This document shows, in pieces, positions 9,863-21,582 of a stretch of 64,000 nucleotides of DNA. Each line of letters starts with the position of its first letter. Position 1 is the first letter of the stretch. The translations under genes were made by a program, and so were the position numbers. Source of the stretch: Cherax quadricarinatus (Eukaryota; Arthropoda; Malacostraca; Decapoda; Parastacidae). The notes below the pieces were generated by a model. That model saw nothing but the letters and a program-made list of their open reading frames with translations. It did no database searches and had not been told where the DNA came from. The stretch is from positions 29,500,389 to 29,564,388 of the forward strand of contig NC_091311.1 of the NCBI RefSeq assembly GCF_038502225.1, read 5' to 3'.

Positions 9863-9982
9863 AATTGGAAAATCTTGGAAGGAATGGTCCCAAATCTGCA
9901 CACAGAAATCACTCCCTACGAAAGTAAAAGACTGGGCAGGCGATGCAAAATGCCCCCAATAAAAAGTAGGGGCGCCATTGGT
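9204..9982 (+). mobile_element. LINE-B1, 5' part (inserted in LINE-A)
   Basis: A 5'-truncated LINE-B begins at CTGTTCCACAAGG, inside the RT palm, and runs to GGCGCCATTGGT, where the antisense copy B2 interrupts it. It continues at 11885 with ACACTAAGGGAAAACACC. The 5-bp TTGGT occurs at both sides of B2 (9978-9982 and 11880-11884). Confidence 0.85.
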
Positions 9983-10258
9983 TACCTGGAGGTTACCTGG
10001 AGGTTATTCCGGGGATCAACGCCCCCGCGGCCCGGTCCATGACCAGGCCTCCCGATGGATCAGGGCCTGATCAACTAGGCTGTTACTGCTGGCCGCACGC
10101 AGTCCGACGTACGAGCCACAGCCCGGCTGATCCGGCACTGACTTTAGGTATCTGTCCAGCTCTCTCTTGAAGGCAGCCAGGGGTTTATTGGCAATTCCCC
10201 TAATGCTTGATGGGAGGCTGTTGAACAGTTTTGGGCCCCGGACACTTAGGGTGTTTTC

Positions 10259-11380
10259 TCATAGTGTACCAATGGCGCCCCTACTTTTTATTGGCGGCAT
10301 TTTGCATCGCCTGCCCAGTCTTTTACTTTCGTAGGGAGTGATTTCTGTGTGCAGATTTGGGACCATTCCTTCCAAGATTTTCCAAGTGTAGATTATGATA
10401 TATCTCTCCCTCCTGCGTTCCAACGAGTACAAGTCAAGTGCTTCCAAGCGTTCCCAGTAGTTAAGGTGCTTGACAGAACTTATACGTGCAGTAAAGGATC
10501 TCTGTACACTCTCTAGATCTGCGATTTCACCTGCTTTGTATGGAGATGTTAATGTACAGCAGTATTCCAGCCTAGAGAGAACAAGTGATTTGAAAAGGAT
10601 CATCATGGGCTTGGCATCTCTCGTTTTGAAAGTTCTCATTATCCATCCTATCATTTTCTTTGCACGTGCGATCGTGGCACTGTTGTGATCCTTGAAAGTG
10701 AGATCCTCAGACATTACTACTCCCAGGTCCCTTACATTATTTTTCCGCTCTATTGTATGGCCGGAGTCAGTAGTATACTCTGTTCTAGTTATTATCTCCT
10801 CCAGTTTTCCATAACGGAGTAGTTGGAATTTGTCCTCATTGAACATCATATTGTTTACCGTTGCCCACTGGAAAACTTTGTTTATATCTTCTTGGAGGTT
10901 AACCGCGTCCTCAGCAGATGACAGCCTCATGCAGATCCTAGTATCATCCGCAAAGGATGATACGGTGCTGTGGTGTATATCTCTGTTTATGTCTGATATG
11001 AGGATAAGGAATAAGATGGGGGCGAGTACTGTGCCTTGTGGAACAGAGCTCTTCACTATGGCAGCCTCCGATTTAACTCTGTTGACCACTACTCTTTGTG
11101 TTCGATTTGTTAGAAAGTTGAAGATCCATCTCCCCACTTTCCCAGTTATTCCTTTAGCACGTATTTTATGGGCTATTACGCCATGATCGCATTTGTCAAA
11201 TGCTTTTGCAAAGTCTGTGTATATTACATCTGCATTCTGATTTTCTTCCAGTGCATCCAAGGCCATGTCATAGTGATCCAGTAGTTGTGAGAGGCAGGAG
11301 CGACCTGCCCTGAACCCATGTTGCCCTGGATTGTGCAGATTTTGGGAATCCAGGTGATTTGCAATCCTGCTTCTTAGCAC
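10259..11380 (-). CDS. LINE-B reverse transcriptase fragment (373 aa)
   Basis: This is the palm and thumb region of a non-LTR retrotransposon RT. Visible motifs in order are QHGFRAGRS (residues 20-28), the first catalytic Asp in VIYTDFAKAFD (D56), SVPQGTVLAP (112-121), the catalytic FADD box (143-146), the NEDKFQLL and VRDLGVVMSEDL segments, and the CR1/Jockey-group C-terminal block with SLERRRERYIIIYTWKILEG. All three catalytic aspartates are kept. Upstream finger residues lie in another frame (11453-11791), so the copy is broken by at least one frameshift. The protein would copy its own RNA at a nicked target site. Confidence 0.85.
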   Translation of the reverse strand: MLRSRIANHLDSQNLHNPGQHGFRAGRSCLSQLLDHYDMALDALEENQNADVIYTDFAKAFDKCDHGVIAHKIRAKGITGKVGRWIFNFLTNRTQRVVVNRVKSEAAIVKSSVPQGTVLAPILFLILISDINRDIHHSTVSSFADDTRICMRLSSAEDAVNLQEDINKVFQWATVNNMMFNEDKFQLLRYGKLEEIITRTEYTTDSGHTIERKNNVRDLGVVMSEDLTFKDHNSATIARAKKMIGWIMRTFKTRDAKPMMILFKSLVLSRLEYCCTLTSPYKAGEIADLESVQRSFTARISSVKHLNYWERLEALDLYSLERRRERYIIIYTWKILEGMVPNLHTEITPYESKRLGRRCKMPPIKSRGAIGTL

Positions 11381-11452
11381 TCAAAGATTTTTATGATGTG
11401 GGACGTCAGAGCTATTGGTCTATAGTTCTTAGCTAATGCTTTGCTGCCACCT

Positions 11453-11791
11453 TTATTGAGTGGGGCTATATCCGTTGTTTTTAAGTGACTGTGGAATTTC
11501 ACCCATGTCCAAGCTCCTCCTCCATAGTGTACTTAGGGCACGCGAGAGGGGTTTCTTGCAGTTCTTAATGAAAACAGAGTTCCACGAGTCTGGGCCCGGG
11601 GCTGAGTGCATAGGCATGTTGTCAATGGCTTTTTCGAAATCTATCGGAGTTAGGGTAATGTCGGAAATCTGGCATACATTTATGGAGTTTTGAGGCTCAT
11701 TCATGAAGAAATCATTTGGGTCGTCGATCCTCAGACCGATTAGTGGTTCACTAAACACAGAGTCGTACTGGGATTTCAATATTTCACTCAT
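11453..11791 (-). pseudogene. LINE-B RT N-terminal fingers, frameshifted from the main RT frame
   Basis: MSEILKSQYDSVFSEP followed by the MPMHSAPGPDSWNSVFIKNC segment matches the RT fingers region of CR1/Jockey-type LINEs. It continues conceptually through IAPLNKGGSKALAKNYRPIA in a shifted frame into the 373-aa frame. It is part of copy B2. Confidence 0.75.
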
Positions 11792-11884
11792 TTTCTTGTT
11801 GTCGTCTGTGTAAGTCCCATCCTGTCTGAGTAAGGGCCCGATACTAGATGTGGTATTTGCCTTGTTGTTGGCCTTGTTTTTGGT

Positions 11885-12168
11885 ACACTAAGGGAAAACA
11901 CCATAAGTGTCCGGGGCCCAAAACTGTTCAACAGCCTCCCATCTAGCATTAGGGGAATTGCCAATAAACCCCTGGCTGCCTTCAAGAGAGAGCTGGACAG
12001 ATACCTAAAGTCAGTGCCGGATCAGCCGGGCTGTGGCTCGTACGTTGGACTGCGTGCGGCCAGCAGTAACAGCCTAGTTGATCAGGCCCTGATCCATCGG
12101 GAGGCCTGGTCATGGACCGGGCCGCGGGGGCGTTGATCCCCGGAATAACCTCCAGGTAACCTCCAGGT
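11885..12168 (+). mobile_element. LINE-B1, 3' part
   Basis: It resumes exactly where B1 was interrupted (ACACTAAGGGAAAACACC), encodes the RT C-terminal end, and finishes with GGAATAACCTCCAGG and the 11-bp terminal units at 12147-12168. Confidence 0.85.
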
Positions 12169-12296
12169 ATAGCTTTAATTAAGAAGAGGTACGAAAAGGC
12201 TCTTGAGGCCAGGGGAGAGTGAACCTACAAGCAATCAGCAAAGAAATGGGGCCAGGAACTGTGACTCGACCCCTGTAACCACATATTGTTGAGTAT

Positions 12297-12298
<2 letters not shown>
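12169..12298 (+). mobile_element. LINE-A 3' end downstream of the nested LINE-B copies
   Basis: ATAGCTTTAATTAAGAAGAG, GGGGCCAGGAACTGTGACTC and GTTGAGTATGGA correspond to the LINE-A terminus. Here the tail passes into AT rather than AC repeats. Confidence 0.75.

Positions 12299-12376
<78 letters not shown>
12299..12376. repeat. (AT)n microsatellite, ~78 bp
   Basis: A perfect AT dinucleotide run. Tyr/Ile-alternating reading frames through it are artefacts. Confidence 0.97.

Positions 12377-12873
<497 letters not shown>

Positions 12874-12952
<79 letters not shown>
12874..12952. repeat. (AT)n microsatellite, ~79 bp
   Basis: A perfect AT run. Confidence 0.97.
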
Positions 12953-12955
<3 letters not shown>

Positions 12956-13511
12956 CAAGACGTTATTGCACAATTGAGTTTAAAGTCTATAGATTACTGA
13001 AAGGATTAATTGAAAAAGGATAACCTAAGAAAACTAATTTTTGAGTATAAAAGTTTTAAAATACTTAAAATAATTATTCACATTTTAAGGTTGTTTTATT
13101 AGAAATTACTTTAAAGAAAAAAATCAAAAGTGAGCGATATTTTGGGTTGCAATTGTATTAACTTTCGATGATTGGTTAATTTCTCATATTAAAATAATTC
13201 TAGAAGGTAGTCATAAGTAAGAGAGAGAGAGAGGGAGAGAGGGAGAGGGAGAGGGAGAGAGAGAAATGCTCACGAAAGGAAGGGAGTAAAGGCTGGAAGG
13301 AGGTTGGGAGTGAGAGAGGGACTGAGGGATGGAGTGAAGGAAGATGACCACCATCTAGTTAGTGTGAGGACTTATTCCCTCTGGTAACACCAGTCATCAG
13401 TTGTTGTCTCAGGTTACCAGCTCGGCCATCCTTCCCTTCTACAAGATAAATACGTATCATCTCCGCCAGCTGCTCTCACGCATTGTTCAGGGGTGAGGCC
13501 TCTGGTCCTTG
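12953..13511. other. No gene seen; (GA)n tract at 13219-13264
   Basis: AT-rich unique-looking sequence, then a GAGAGAGAGGGAGAG tract and purine-rich DNA leading into the 17-bp array. Confidence 0.5.
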
Positions 13512-15582
13512 TGGCCAAGTGTGGCCAGGTGTGTCATGTAGCTATGAGTGTCATGTAGCCAGGTGTGTCGTGTAGCCAGGTGTGTGAATAACCTCTTCCA
13601 GGTGTCGTGTAGCCAGGTGTGTAGTGTAGCTAGGTGTGTAGTGTAGTTAGGTGTGTAGTGTAGCTAGGTGTGTAATGTAGCCAGGCGTGTCGTGTAGCCA
13701 GGCGTGTCGTGTAGCCAGGTGTGTAGTGTAGCCAGGCGTGTCGTGTAGCCAGGCGTGTCGTGTAGCCAGGCGTGTCGTGTAGCCAGGCGTGTCGTGTAGC
13801 CAGGTGTGTAGTGTAGCCAGGTGTGTAGTGTAGCTAGGTGCGTAGTGTAGCTAGGTGTGTCGTGCAGCCAGGTGTGTAGTGTAGCCAGGTGTGTAGTGTA
13901 GCTAGGTGTGTAGTGTAGCCATGTGTGTAGTGTAGCCATGTGTGTAGTGTAGCCAGGTGTGTAGTGTAGCCAGGTGTGTCGTGTAGCCAGGTGTGTAGTG
14001 TAGCTAGGTGTGTAGTATAGCTAGGTGTGTAGTGTAGCCAGGTGTGTCGTGTAGCCAGGTGTGTAGTGTAGCTAGGTGTGTAGTGTAGCCAGGCGTGTAG
14101 TGTAGCCAGGTGTGTAGTGTAGCCAGGTGTGTAGTGTAATGTAGCCAGGCGTGTAGTGTAGCCAGGCGTGTCGTGTAGCCAGGCGTGTAGTGTAGCTAGG
14201 TGTGTAGTGTAGCCAGGTGTGTAGTGTAGCCAGGTGTGTAGTGTAGCCAGGTGTGTAGTGTAGCTAGGTGTGTAGTGTAGCCAGGCGTGTCGTGTAGCCA
14301 GGCGTGTAGTGTAGCTAGGTGTGTAGTGTAGCCAGGCGTGTAGTGTAACCAGGCGTGTAGTGTAGCCAGGTGTGTAGTGTAGCTAGGTGTGTAGTGTAGC
14401 CAGGTGTGTAGTGTAGCTAGGTGTGTAGTGTAGCCAGGTGTGTAGTGTAGCTAGGTGTGTAGTGTAGCCAGGCGTGTAGTGTAGCCAGGCGTGTAGTGTA
14501 GCCAGGCGTGTAGTGTAGCCAGGTGTGTAGTGTAGCCAGGTGTGTAGTGTAGCCAGGCGTGTAGTGTAACCAGGCGTGTAGTGTAGCCATGTGTGTAGTG
14601 TAGCTAGGTGTGTAGTGTAGCCAGGTGTGTAGTGTAGCTAGGTGTGTAGTGTAGCTAGGTGTGTAGTGTAGCTAGGTGTGTAGTGTAGCTAGGTGTGTAG
14701 TGTAGCTAGGTGTGTAGTGTAGCCAGGTGTGTAGTGTAGCTAGGTGTGTAGTGTAGCCAGGCGTGTAGTGTAGCCAGGCGTGTAGTGTAGCCAGGCGTGT
14801 AGTGTAGCCAGGCGTGTAGTGTAGCTAGGTGTGTAGTGTAGCTAGGTGTGTAGTGTAGCCAGGCGTATAGTGTAGCCACGCGTGTAGTGTAGCCACGCGT
14901 GTAGTGTAGCCAGGCGTGTAGTGTAGCTAGGTGTGTAGTGTAGCCAGGTGTGTAGTGTAGCCAGGTGTGTAGTGTAGCTAGGCGTGTAGTGTAGCCAGGT
15001 GTGTAGTGTAGCTAGGTGTGTAGTGTAGCCAGGTGTGTAGTGTAGCCAGGCGTGTAGTGTAGCCAGGCGTGTAGTGTAGCCAGGCGTGTAGTGTAGCCAG
15101 GTGTGTAGTGTAGCTAGGTGTGTAGTGTAGCCAGGTGTGTAGTGTAGCCAGGCGTGTAGTGTAGCCAGGCGTGTAGTGTAGCCAGGTGTGTAGTGTAGCC
15201 AGGCGTGTCGTGTAGCCAGGCGTGTAGTGTAGCCAGGCGTGTAGTGTAGCTAGGTGTGTAGTGTAGCCAGGCGTGTCGTGTAGCCAGGCGTGTAGTGTAG
15301 CCAGGCGTGTAGTGTAGCCAGGTGTGTAGTGTAGCCAGGTGTGTAGTGTAGCCAGGTGTGTAGTGTAGCTAGGTGTGTAGTGTAGCCAGGCGCGTAGTGT
15401 AGCCAGGTGTGTAGTGTAGCCAGGTGTGTAGTGTAGCCAGGTGTGTAGTGTAGCTAGGTGTGTAGTGTAGCCAGGCGCGTAGTGTAGCCAGGTGTGTAGT
15501 GTAGCCAGGTGTGTAGTGTAGCCAGGTGTGTAGTGTAGCCAGGTGTGTAGTGTAGCCAGGTGTGTAGTGTAGCCAGGTGTGT
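13512..15582. repeat. 17-bp minisatellite, ~120 copies (consensus GTGTAGCCAGGTGTGTA)
   Basis: The unit GTGTAGCCAGGTGTGTA repeats almost without gaps for about 2.05 kb. The main variants are CTAGG for CCAGG, CGTGTAG for TGTGTAG, and TGTGTCG. A short non-repeat insert (GAATAACCTCTTCC) lies near 13586. Blocks of five units are duplicated near the right end: the variant GGCGCGTAG recurs at 15389 and 15474, 85 bp (5 x 17) apart. The minus strand lacks stops over long stretches and gives frames of 91 and 223 residues with a 17-residue period. These are by-products of the array. Confidence 0.97.
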
Positions 15583-16747
15583 GCTTTTCAAATAAGTGGG
15601 AATAGAACAGATTTGAAAAAAAAAATACTAGGCAAGGAAGATGAAACACAAATAACGATGAAATGTGAATGAGACCGAAAACTTAAACTTCAACCAAAAG
15701 GAAAAAAGGATAAAATTTGATTATAATCTGAAACGTAATTTTAAAAGAGAAAAGAGGAAAGGTTTGAACAACAGTTAAGAAATAAAAGGTGAATGAGGAA
15801 ATTAAACAAGATGCAGACGAGGGTAAGAAGTTGAAAAGCAGAAGCTGTTGCCTTTTCAAATTTCCGAGGGAGAAAAATGATAATGACATACAAAACATAG
15901 AGCGAAACTTTGCCATATTTAAAGCTTGCTCAGCACGAGTGTTTCTCTTTACTCAGTGAAATGGTGGATAGAGACTGACATGAGTGAGAGCTAGCTTTAT
16001 GCGGAATGGTGGAGACAAATTCCATATATAGTTTCACCAGTAGATATAATAAAAGCCTAAGTTAGGAGCCAACAAAGAATGTCGATTGTTGGTTAAGAGT
16101 CGGGGTCGCTCTGGGATGTAGACTGAACCCCTGGACGTGTAATGCAAACAGGAACCAACTGAAGTTCTATAAGAGAGTTAACGAGATAAAGCATGAGAGG
16201 CAGGAATAAGTGAACTACATCTTACTGAGCTGCAAGAAAGCTTTTGTTCCAGTTTTTCACTACAAACTGATCGAAAAGTAAGAAGAGCAAGCATATAATA
16301 AGGGACATATAATACTAGCGCAAATTGAATCCTCTGTTGTTGCAGACGATGTGAAGCGATAGAGATGAATGTAAACAAGAGAGGAAGAAACAATGAAGAG
16401 GAAAGACTAAATGCACACAATTTGTAATAATTCATAAAATAACAAAATAAGGAACAGTAGGTTAATGAGACAATACGCAATTAGAATTGGAGAATATCTC
16501 CCCTGAACTTAGCAACGGTGGAACAAGCGAGCGCATTTTCAGGTATTGATAAAAGCGGAATAAAAATGATTACAGAAAATATTTCTTAAAAAAAAAAAAT
16601 AGAGTGTTGTAGAAGTTGTAAGTGCCACGACTCTTACGAAATAATAATTTAATCAAATTACCTTAATTAAGTAATTTGAATAAAATGGTAGACCAGTAAA
16701 ACTTTGTTTATGTGTTAACAAACTGATAAAAACATAAATAGAAAATT

Positions 16748-16749
<2 letters not shown>
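15583..16749. other. No gene seen
   Basis: A-rich single-copy-like sequence. Small minus-strand frames (15683-15916, 16178-16480) have no recognisable domain. Confidence 0.5.

Positions 16750-16795
<46 letters not shown>
16750..16795. repeat. (AC)n microsatellite at the LINE-A 5' junction
   Basis: A perfect AC run of about 44 bp is followed immediately by the truncated 5' end of LINE-A. Confidence 0.95.
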
Positions 16796-17872
16796 GCAGG
16801 GATAACAGGGAAGGCACTACAATGGATCAGGGAATACTTGTCAGGAAGACAGCAGCGAGTCATGGTACGTGGCGAGGTGTCAGAGTGGGCACCTGTGACC
16901 AGCGGGGTCCCGCAGGGGTCAGTCCTAGGACCAGTGCTGTTTCTGGTATTTGTGAACGACATGACGGAAGGAATAGACTCTGAGGTGTCCCTGTTTGCAG
17001 ATGACGTGAAGTTGATGAGAAGAATACACTCGATCGAAGACCAGGCAGAACTACAAAGGGATCTGGACAGGCTGCAGACCTGGTCCAGCAATTGGCTCCT
17101 GGAGTTCAATCCCACCAAGTGCAAAGTCATGAAGATTGGGGAAGGGCAAAGAAGGCCGCAGACGGAGTACAGTCTAGGGGGTCAGAGACTACAAACCTCA
17201 CTCAAGGAAAAAGATCTTGGGGTGGGTATAACACCAGGCACATCTCCTGAAGCGCACATCAACCAAATAACTGCTGCAGCATATGGGCGCCTAGCAAACC
17301 TCAGAACAGCATTCCGACATCTTAATAAGGAATCGTTCAGGACCCTGTACACCGTATACGTTAGGCCCATATTGGAGTATGCGGCACCAGTTTGGAACCC
17401 ACACCTAGCCAAGCACGTAAAGAAACTAGAGAAAGTGCAAAGGTTTGCAACAAGACTAGTCCCAGAGCTAAGAGGTATGTCCTACGAGGAGAGGTTAAGG
17501 GAAATCAACCTGACGACACTGGAGGACAGGAGAGATAGGGGGGACATGATAACGACATACAAAATACTGAGAGGAATTGACAAGGTGGACAAAGACAGGA
17601 TGTTCCAGAGATTGGACACAGTAACAAGGGGACACAGTTGGAAGCTGAAGACACAGATGAATCACAGGGATGTTAGGAAGTATTTCTTCAGCCACAGAGT
17701 AGTCAGTAAGTGGAATAGTTTGGGAAGCGATGTAGTGGAGGCAGGATCCATACATAGCTTTAAGCAGAGGTATGATAAAGCTCACGGCTCAGGGAGAGTG
17801 ACCTAGTAGCGATCAGTGAAGAGGCGGGGCCAGGAGCTCGGACTCGACCCCCGCAACCTCAACTAGGTGAGT
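16796..17872 (+). mobile_element. LINE-A (CR1-like), 5'-truncated copy with long RT frame
   Basis: The copy starts within the RT domain directly at the end of an AC tract and finishes with CGACCCCCGCAACCTCAAC, TAGGTGAGTAC and another AC tract. It is the best-preserved LINE-A 3' half in the window and serves as the reference for the other copies. Confidence 0.9.
16838..17806 (+). CDS. CR1-like reverse transcriptase, C-terminal 322 aa
   Basis: This is the palm/thumb and C-terminal region of a CR1-clade non-LTR retrotransposon RT. The motifs are SGVPQGSVLGPVLF (residues 22-35), the catalytic FADD box (53-56), LEFNPTKCKVMKIG, KDLGVGITPG, VRPILEYAAPVWNPHL, a KLEKVQRFATRLV segment, and the CR1-typical ending MSYEERLREINLTTLEDRR, GDMITTYKILRG and HRDVRKYFFSHRVVSKWNSL. 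The frame is uninterrupted, but the endonuclease, fingers and first catalytic Asp are missing because of 5' truncation, so it cannot move by itself. The ATG is simply the first in frame; the homologous frame opens upstream at the AC junction. Confidence 0.9.
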   Translation: MSGRQQRVMVRGEVSEWAPVTSGVPQGSVLGPVLFLVFVNDMTEGIDSEVSLFADDVKLMRRIHSIEDQAELQRDLDRLQTWSSNWLLEFNPTKCKVMKIGEGQRRPQTEYSLGGQRLQTSLKEKDLGVGITPGTSPEAHINQITAAAYGRLANLRTAFRHLNKESFRTLYTVYVRPILEYAAPVWNPHLAKHVKKLEKVQRFATRLVPELRGMSYEERLREINLTTLEDRRDRGDMITTYKILRGIDKVDKDRMFQRLDTVTRGHSWKLKTQMNHRDVRKYFFSHRVVSKWNSLGSDVVEAGSIHSFKQRYDKAHGSGRVT

Positions 17873-17897
17873 ACACACACACACACACACACACACA
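17873..17897. repeat. (AC)n at the LINE-A 3' end
   Basis: A perfect short AC tract continues from GTGAGTAC of the LINE-A terminus. Confidence 0.9.
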
Positions 17898-17964
17898 TAC
17901 TCAGGCGGTCTTTATACACCTGGAATAAGAGGTGTAATTAAGTTCGGCAAGAGTATTAATTAGC

Positions 17965-18210
17965 CTTTACAGTGTGTGGCAGGCTGCTGACTCACACACC
18001 CACCACAACAGACCTGCCACCTATAGTGAGTGGCAGACAAACTGACTCACACCCACCACAACAATCCTGCTACATGTAGTGACTGGCACGCTACCACACT
18101 CACCAGAAGTTAGTGTGGCAGGTTACTTATACACCCATTATGCTTGACCTGATAGCTGTAGAGAGCGTGGCAGGTTACTGACCTCACACTAACTACATCT
18201 GACCTCTCAA
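17965..18210. repeat. Degenerate tandem repeat of ~53-65 bp
   Basis: CCACCACAACAGACCTGCCA, CCACCACAACAATCCTGCTA and further GTGTGGCAGG-containing units recur with drift, about four units in all. I judged this by eye and the period is uncertain. Confidence 0.45.
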
Positions 18211-18569
<359 letters not shown>

Positions 18570-18574
18570 ACCAT

Positions 18575-21345
18575 TCACACTCACTTTCTTGCCAGAGGCG
18601 CGCAGATATTACAGTTTAGATGTTACTCTAAATAGCAAATATCCCAAACCCCTCGTTAAGAGTGCAGGCATTGTACTTCCCACCTCCAGGGCTCGAGGCC
18701 GGCTAACCTGCTTCCCTGATTCCCTTCACAAATTATTACCCTGCTTTCCAATAGCTCGTGTCAAGTCCCAAGAACTCTTTGTCTCCACTCCTATCTAACA
18801 CGCTCAAACATGCTTGTTGTATGTCCAAGCACCTTGTACACAAAACCTTCTTTACCTCCTCTCTCCATCATTCCTAGGATAACCCTTACCCCGCCTTCCT
18901 TCCATTACAGATTTATACACCCTCCAAGTCATCCCATCTTGCTCCATCCTCTCTAAATGAGCAAATCACCTATATAACCCCTCCTCAGCTCTCTGAATAA
19001 TAGTTTTAGTAACTCCATACCTACTACTTTCCATACTACGATATTTCTCTGCATAATATTTATGCCACATATTGCCCTTAGACACGACATCTCCAATGCC
19101 TCCAGCCTCCTTCTCGCTGCAATATTCACAACCCATGCTTCACACCCATGTAAAAGTGTTGGTACCACTATACTTTCATACATTCCCTTCTTTGCCTCCA
19201 CGGATAACGTTGTTTCCACACATACCTCAGTGCACCGCCCACCATTTTCCCTTCATCAATTGTTTGGTTTACCTGGTCCTTCATATTCCCATCCGCCGAC
19301 ACGTCCACTCCCAAATATCCGAACACATTCATTTCTTCCATACTCCCTCCATTCTGATGTAAATTTTTCCGTACCTAATTCGTTTGATACCCTCGTCACC
19401 TTACTCTTATCTGTGTTCACTTTGAACATCCTTTACACACCTTCCCAAACTCATCCACTAAACTCTGCAACTTCTCTTCAGAATCTCCCAAAAGCACAGT
19501 ACTATCAGCAAAAAGTAACTGTGTCAATTTCCATTTTGTATTTGATTCGACATAATTTAATCCCACCCCTCTCCTCAACACCTTAGCATAGACTTCTTTT
19601 ACAACCCCATCTCTATGTTATACAACCATGGTGACATCCCGCCTTCCTGTCTAATGCCTACTTTTACTGGAAGGTAATCTCCCTCTCTCCTACACGTCCT
19701 AACCTTAGCGCCTCACTATCCTCATAAAAACTCTTTGCAGCCTTAAGTAACTTACTATCTATTCCATAAACTTGCAACATCTGCCACATTGCTCCTTTAT
19801 TCACCCTATCATATGCCATTTCCAAATCCATAAAAAACAACAAAAACTTTGTCTAAATATTCACTAATATGCTTCAATGTAAACACTTCGTCTACACATC
19901 CTCTACCCACTCTAAGGCCTCCTTGTTCTCATATGCGATCCTGCTTTCTGTCTTACCCCTAATTCTTCCAATAATAACCCTACCATACACTTTACCTCTG
20001 TAAATTTATTCCACTATAATTTTTACATTCTATTTTTTCTCCCTCTCTGCCAGTCATTAGGCAGAGAGTATGACAATCCCAAGGTACTTTCCTCTCTTTC
20101 ATACATTAATTGAACAACAGTACCAACCACTCCAAAACTAAATATCCCCCTGCTTTTAATATATCTGTTAAGATGCTACCAGTTCCAGCTACTTTACCCC
20201 CTTTCATTCTACTGAATGCCTGAAGCATCTCCCCCACCCTCACATCTGGCTCTACTTCACTCCTAAAAGATGTTATTCCTCATTGGTCAATGCATGAAAA
20301 TATTGCCTCCTCTTCATCAACATTTAACAGGTCCTCAAAATATTCTCGCCATCTTCTCAATACCTCCAACTCCCCATCTACTAACTCCCTTATTATGTTT
20401 TTAACTGTCAAATCCATTTGTTCCCTAGGTTTCTCAATCAATTTATCTCACTCCAAAACTTTTTCTTATTCTCAGCAAAATTTGTTGACTGCACCTCATC
20501 CACTCTATCATTTGCTCTCCTTTTACACACACTCGCTACTCTTTCACCTCCCTTTTACTGTTCATATACCCAACCCTTCTTATATCAGTTCTGCTTTGCA
20601 AAAACCTCTAAGTTATTTTTTCTCCCTTATCACACCCTTTACCTCATTCTGCCAATTGCTCTTCTTTCTTCCCACACTCACCCTCTTCTATCCACAAACT
20701 TCTGCCTCCATATTCTAACACTGCATTTAAAAAAAAAAACTATCCAATCCTTCTTCAACCACAGCACTTCCGATACTCTCAGTAGCACACCTTTCTCCCA
20801 GTAGTTGCTTATATCTCACCTTAACTTTGTCCTCCCTTAGTTTATAAACTTTCACCTCTCTCTTACTTGGTGATGCCATTTTCCTTATGTCCCATCTACC
20901 TCTTACTCTAACTGTAGCTACAGTTAAAGATTTGATATATCTGCTACCCCTCTATAAACATGTATACCCTAAAGTCTACTCATCAACCTTTTATCCACCA
21001 ACACATAATCCAACAAACTATTTTTATTATGCCCTATATATCTTTTATCTTGTATCATATTCTTAAAATATGTATTATTTATTACTAAACCTCTTTCTAT
21101 ACAAAGTTTAATTAAAGGCCCCCCCATTATTATTTACTCATGTCACCCCAACCTTAAATACTACTCTCTCCACAACAGTTTTTTCCATTTTAGTATTGAG
21201 ATCACCCACCACAAATACTCTTTATATTCAAAATTCCCCACTCACTCAACATCTCCCAAAATCTCTCTTTCTCTCCCCTACACATCTTTTCTTCAGGTTC
21301 ATAAACAATTACTATGACCTACTTTTCACATCCGACCCTTATTTT
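18575..21345 (-). mobile_element. RTE-type LINE, degraded, nearly full-length
   Basis: Read on the minus strand from 21345, endonuclease-like residues come first (VYEPEEKMCRGEKERFWEML, then a DLNTKMEKT segment near 21200), followed by the RT. Recognisable pieces are an IRQGGRMSPWLYNIEM-like motif near 19640, a LLFADSTVLL box near 19500 (the catalytic FADD is FADS), and the C-terminal block at 18953-19219 with YESIVVPTLLHGCEAW and RRLEALEMSCLRAICGI, typical of RTE-like elements. Many stops and frameshifts are present, so the copy is dead. The 3' end lies at the AT tract and shares its sequence with 40645-40906 and 12687-12873. Confidence 0.8.
18953..19219 (-). pseudogene. RTE-like RT C-terminal fragment (88 aa)
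   Basis: The residues LLHGCEAWVV, AARRRLEALEMSCLRAICGI and QRN are characteristic of the thumb/C-terminal region of RTE-like reverse transcriptases. It is an open remnant inside the degraded antisense element. Confidence 0.75.
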
Positions 21346-21353
21346 ACTCCAAG

Positions 21354-21513
21354 ATCGCAGTCAGCAGGACTCGATACTGCTACTGGAGACGGTCAAGATT
21401 CCCAGCTAGCTTATGTGGCATTCGTAGCTGAGTGGATTAGAGCGCTGCCTGGGAATCATAACCGTCCCCATAGCAGTATCGAGTCATGCAGACTGCGATC
21501 TGCTTGTTTCTGC
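21354..21513 (+). repeat. Imperfect inverted repeat with tRNA-like core
   Basis: GATCGCAGTCAGCAGGACTC and the rest of the left arm (to about 21405) are mirrored by the right arm (about 21458-21510, ending GCAGACTGCGATC) with several mismatches. The centre reads GTAGCTGAGTGGATTAGAGC, an A-box/D-arm-like stretch, and the right arm has a weak B-box (TATCGAGTC). I infer a tRNA-derived SINE piece with an inverted duplicate, not a tRNA gene. Confidence 0.6.
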
Positions 21514-21582
21514 GTGGTGCATTGATATAAAAATCGCTTGAGAGGTCAGAACATACAGGAGATTGAAATAGCTTGAATCCAT

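Larger units (their letters stand above)
9983..11879 (-). mobile_element. LINE-B2, antisense copy inserted within LINE-B1
   Basis: Read on the minus strand, this copy runs from the RT N-terminal region (GPLLRQDG-like residues near 11840) to the 3' UTR and two ACCTCCAGGTA units at 9983-10010. With B1 it forms a large inverted repeat (9204-9980 against about 10270-11045) around the B2 3' tail. It is 5'-truncated and frameshifted between 11380 and 11453. Confidence 0.85.

Noticed and set aside
14978..15649. 223-residue minus-strand frame with 17-residue period
   Set aside because: A direct product of the 17-bp minisatellite lacking stops on one strand.
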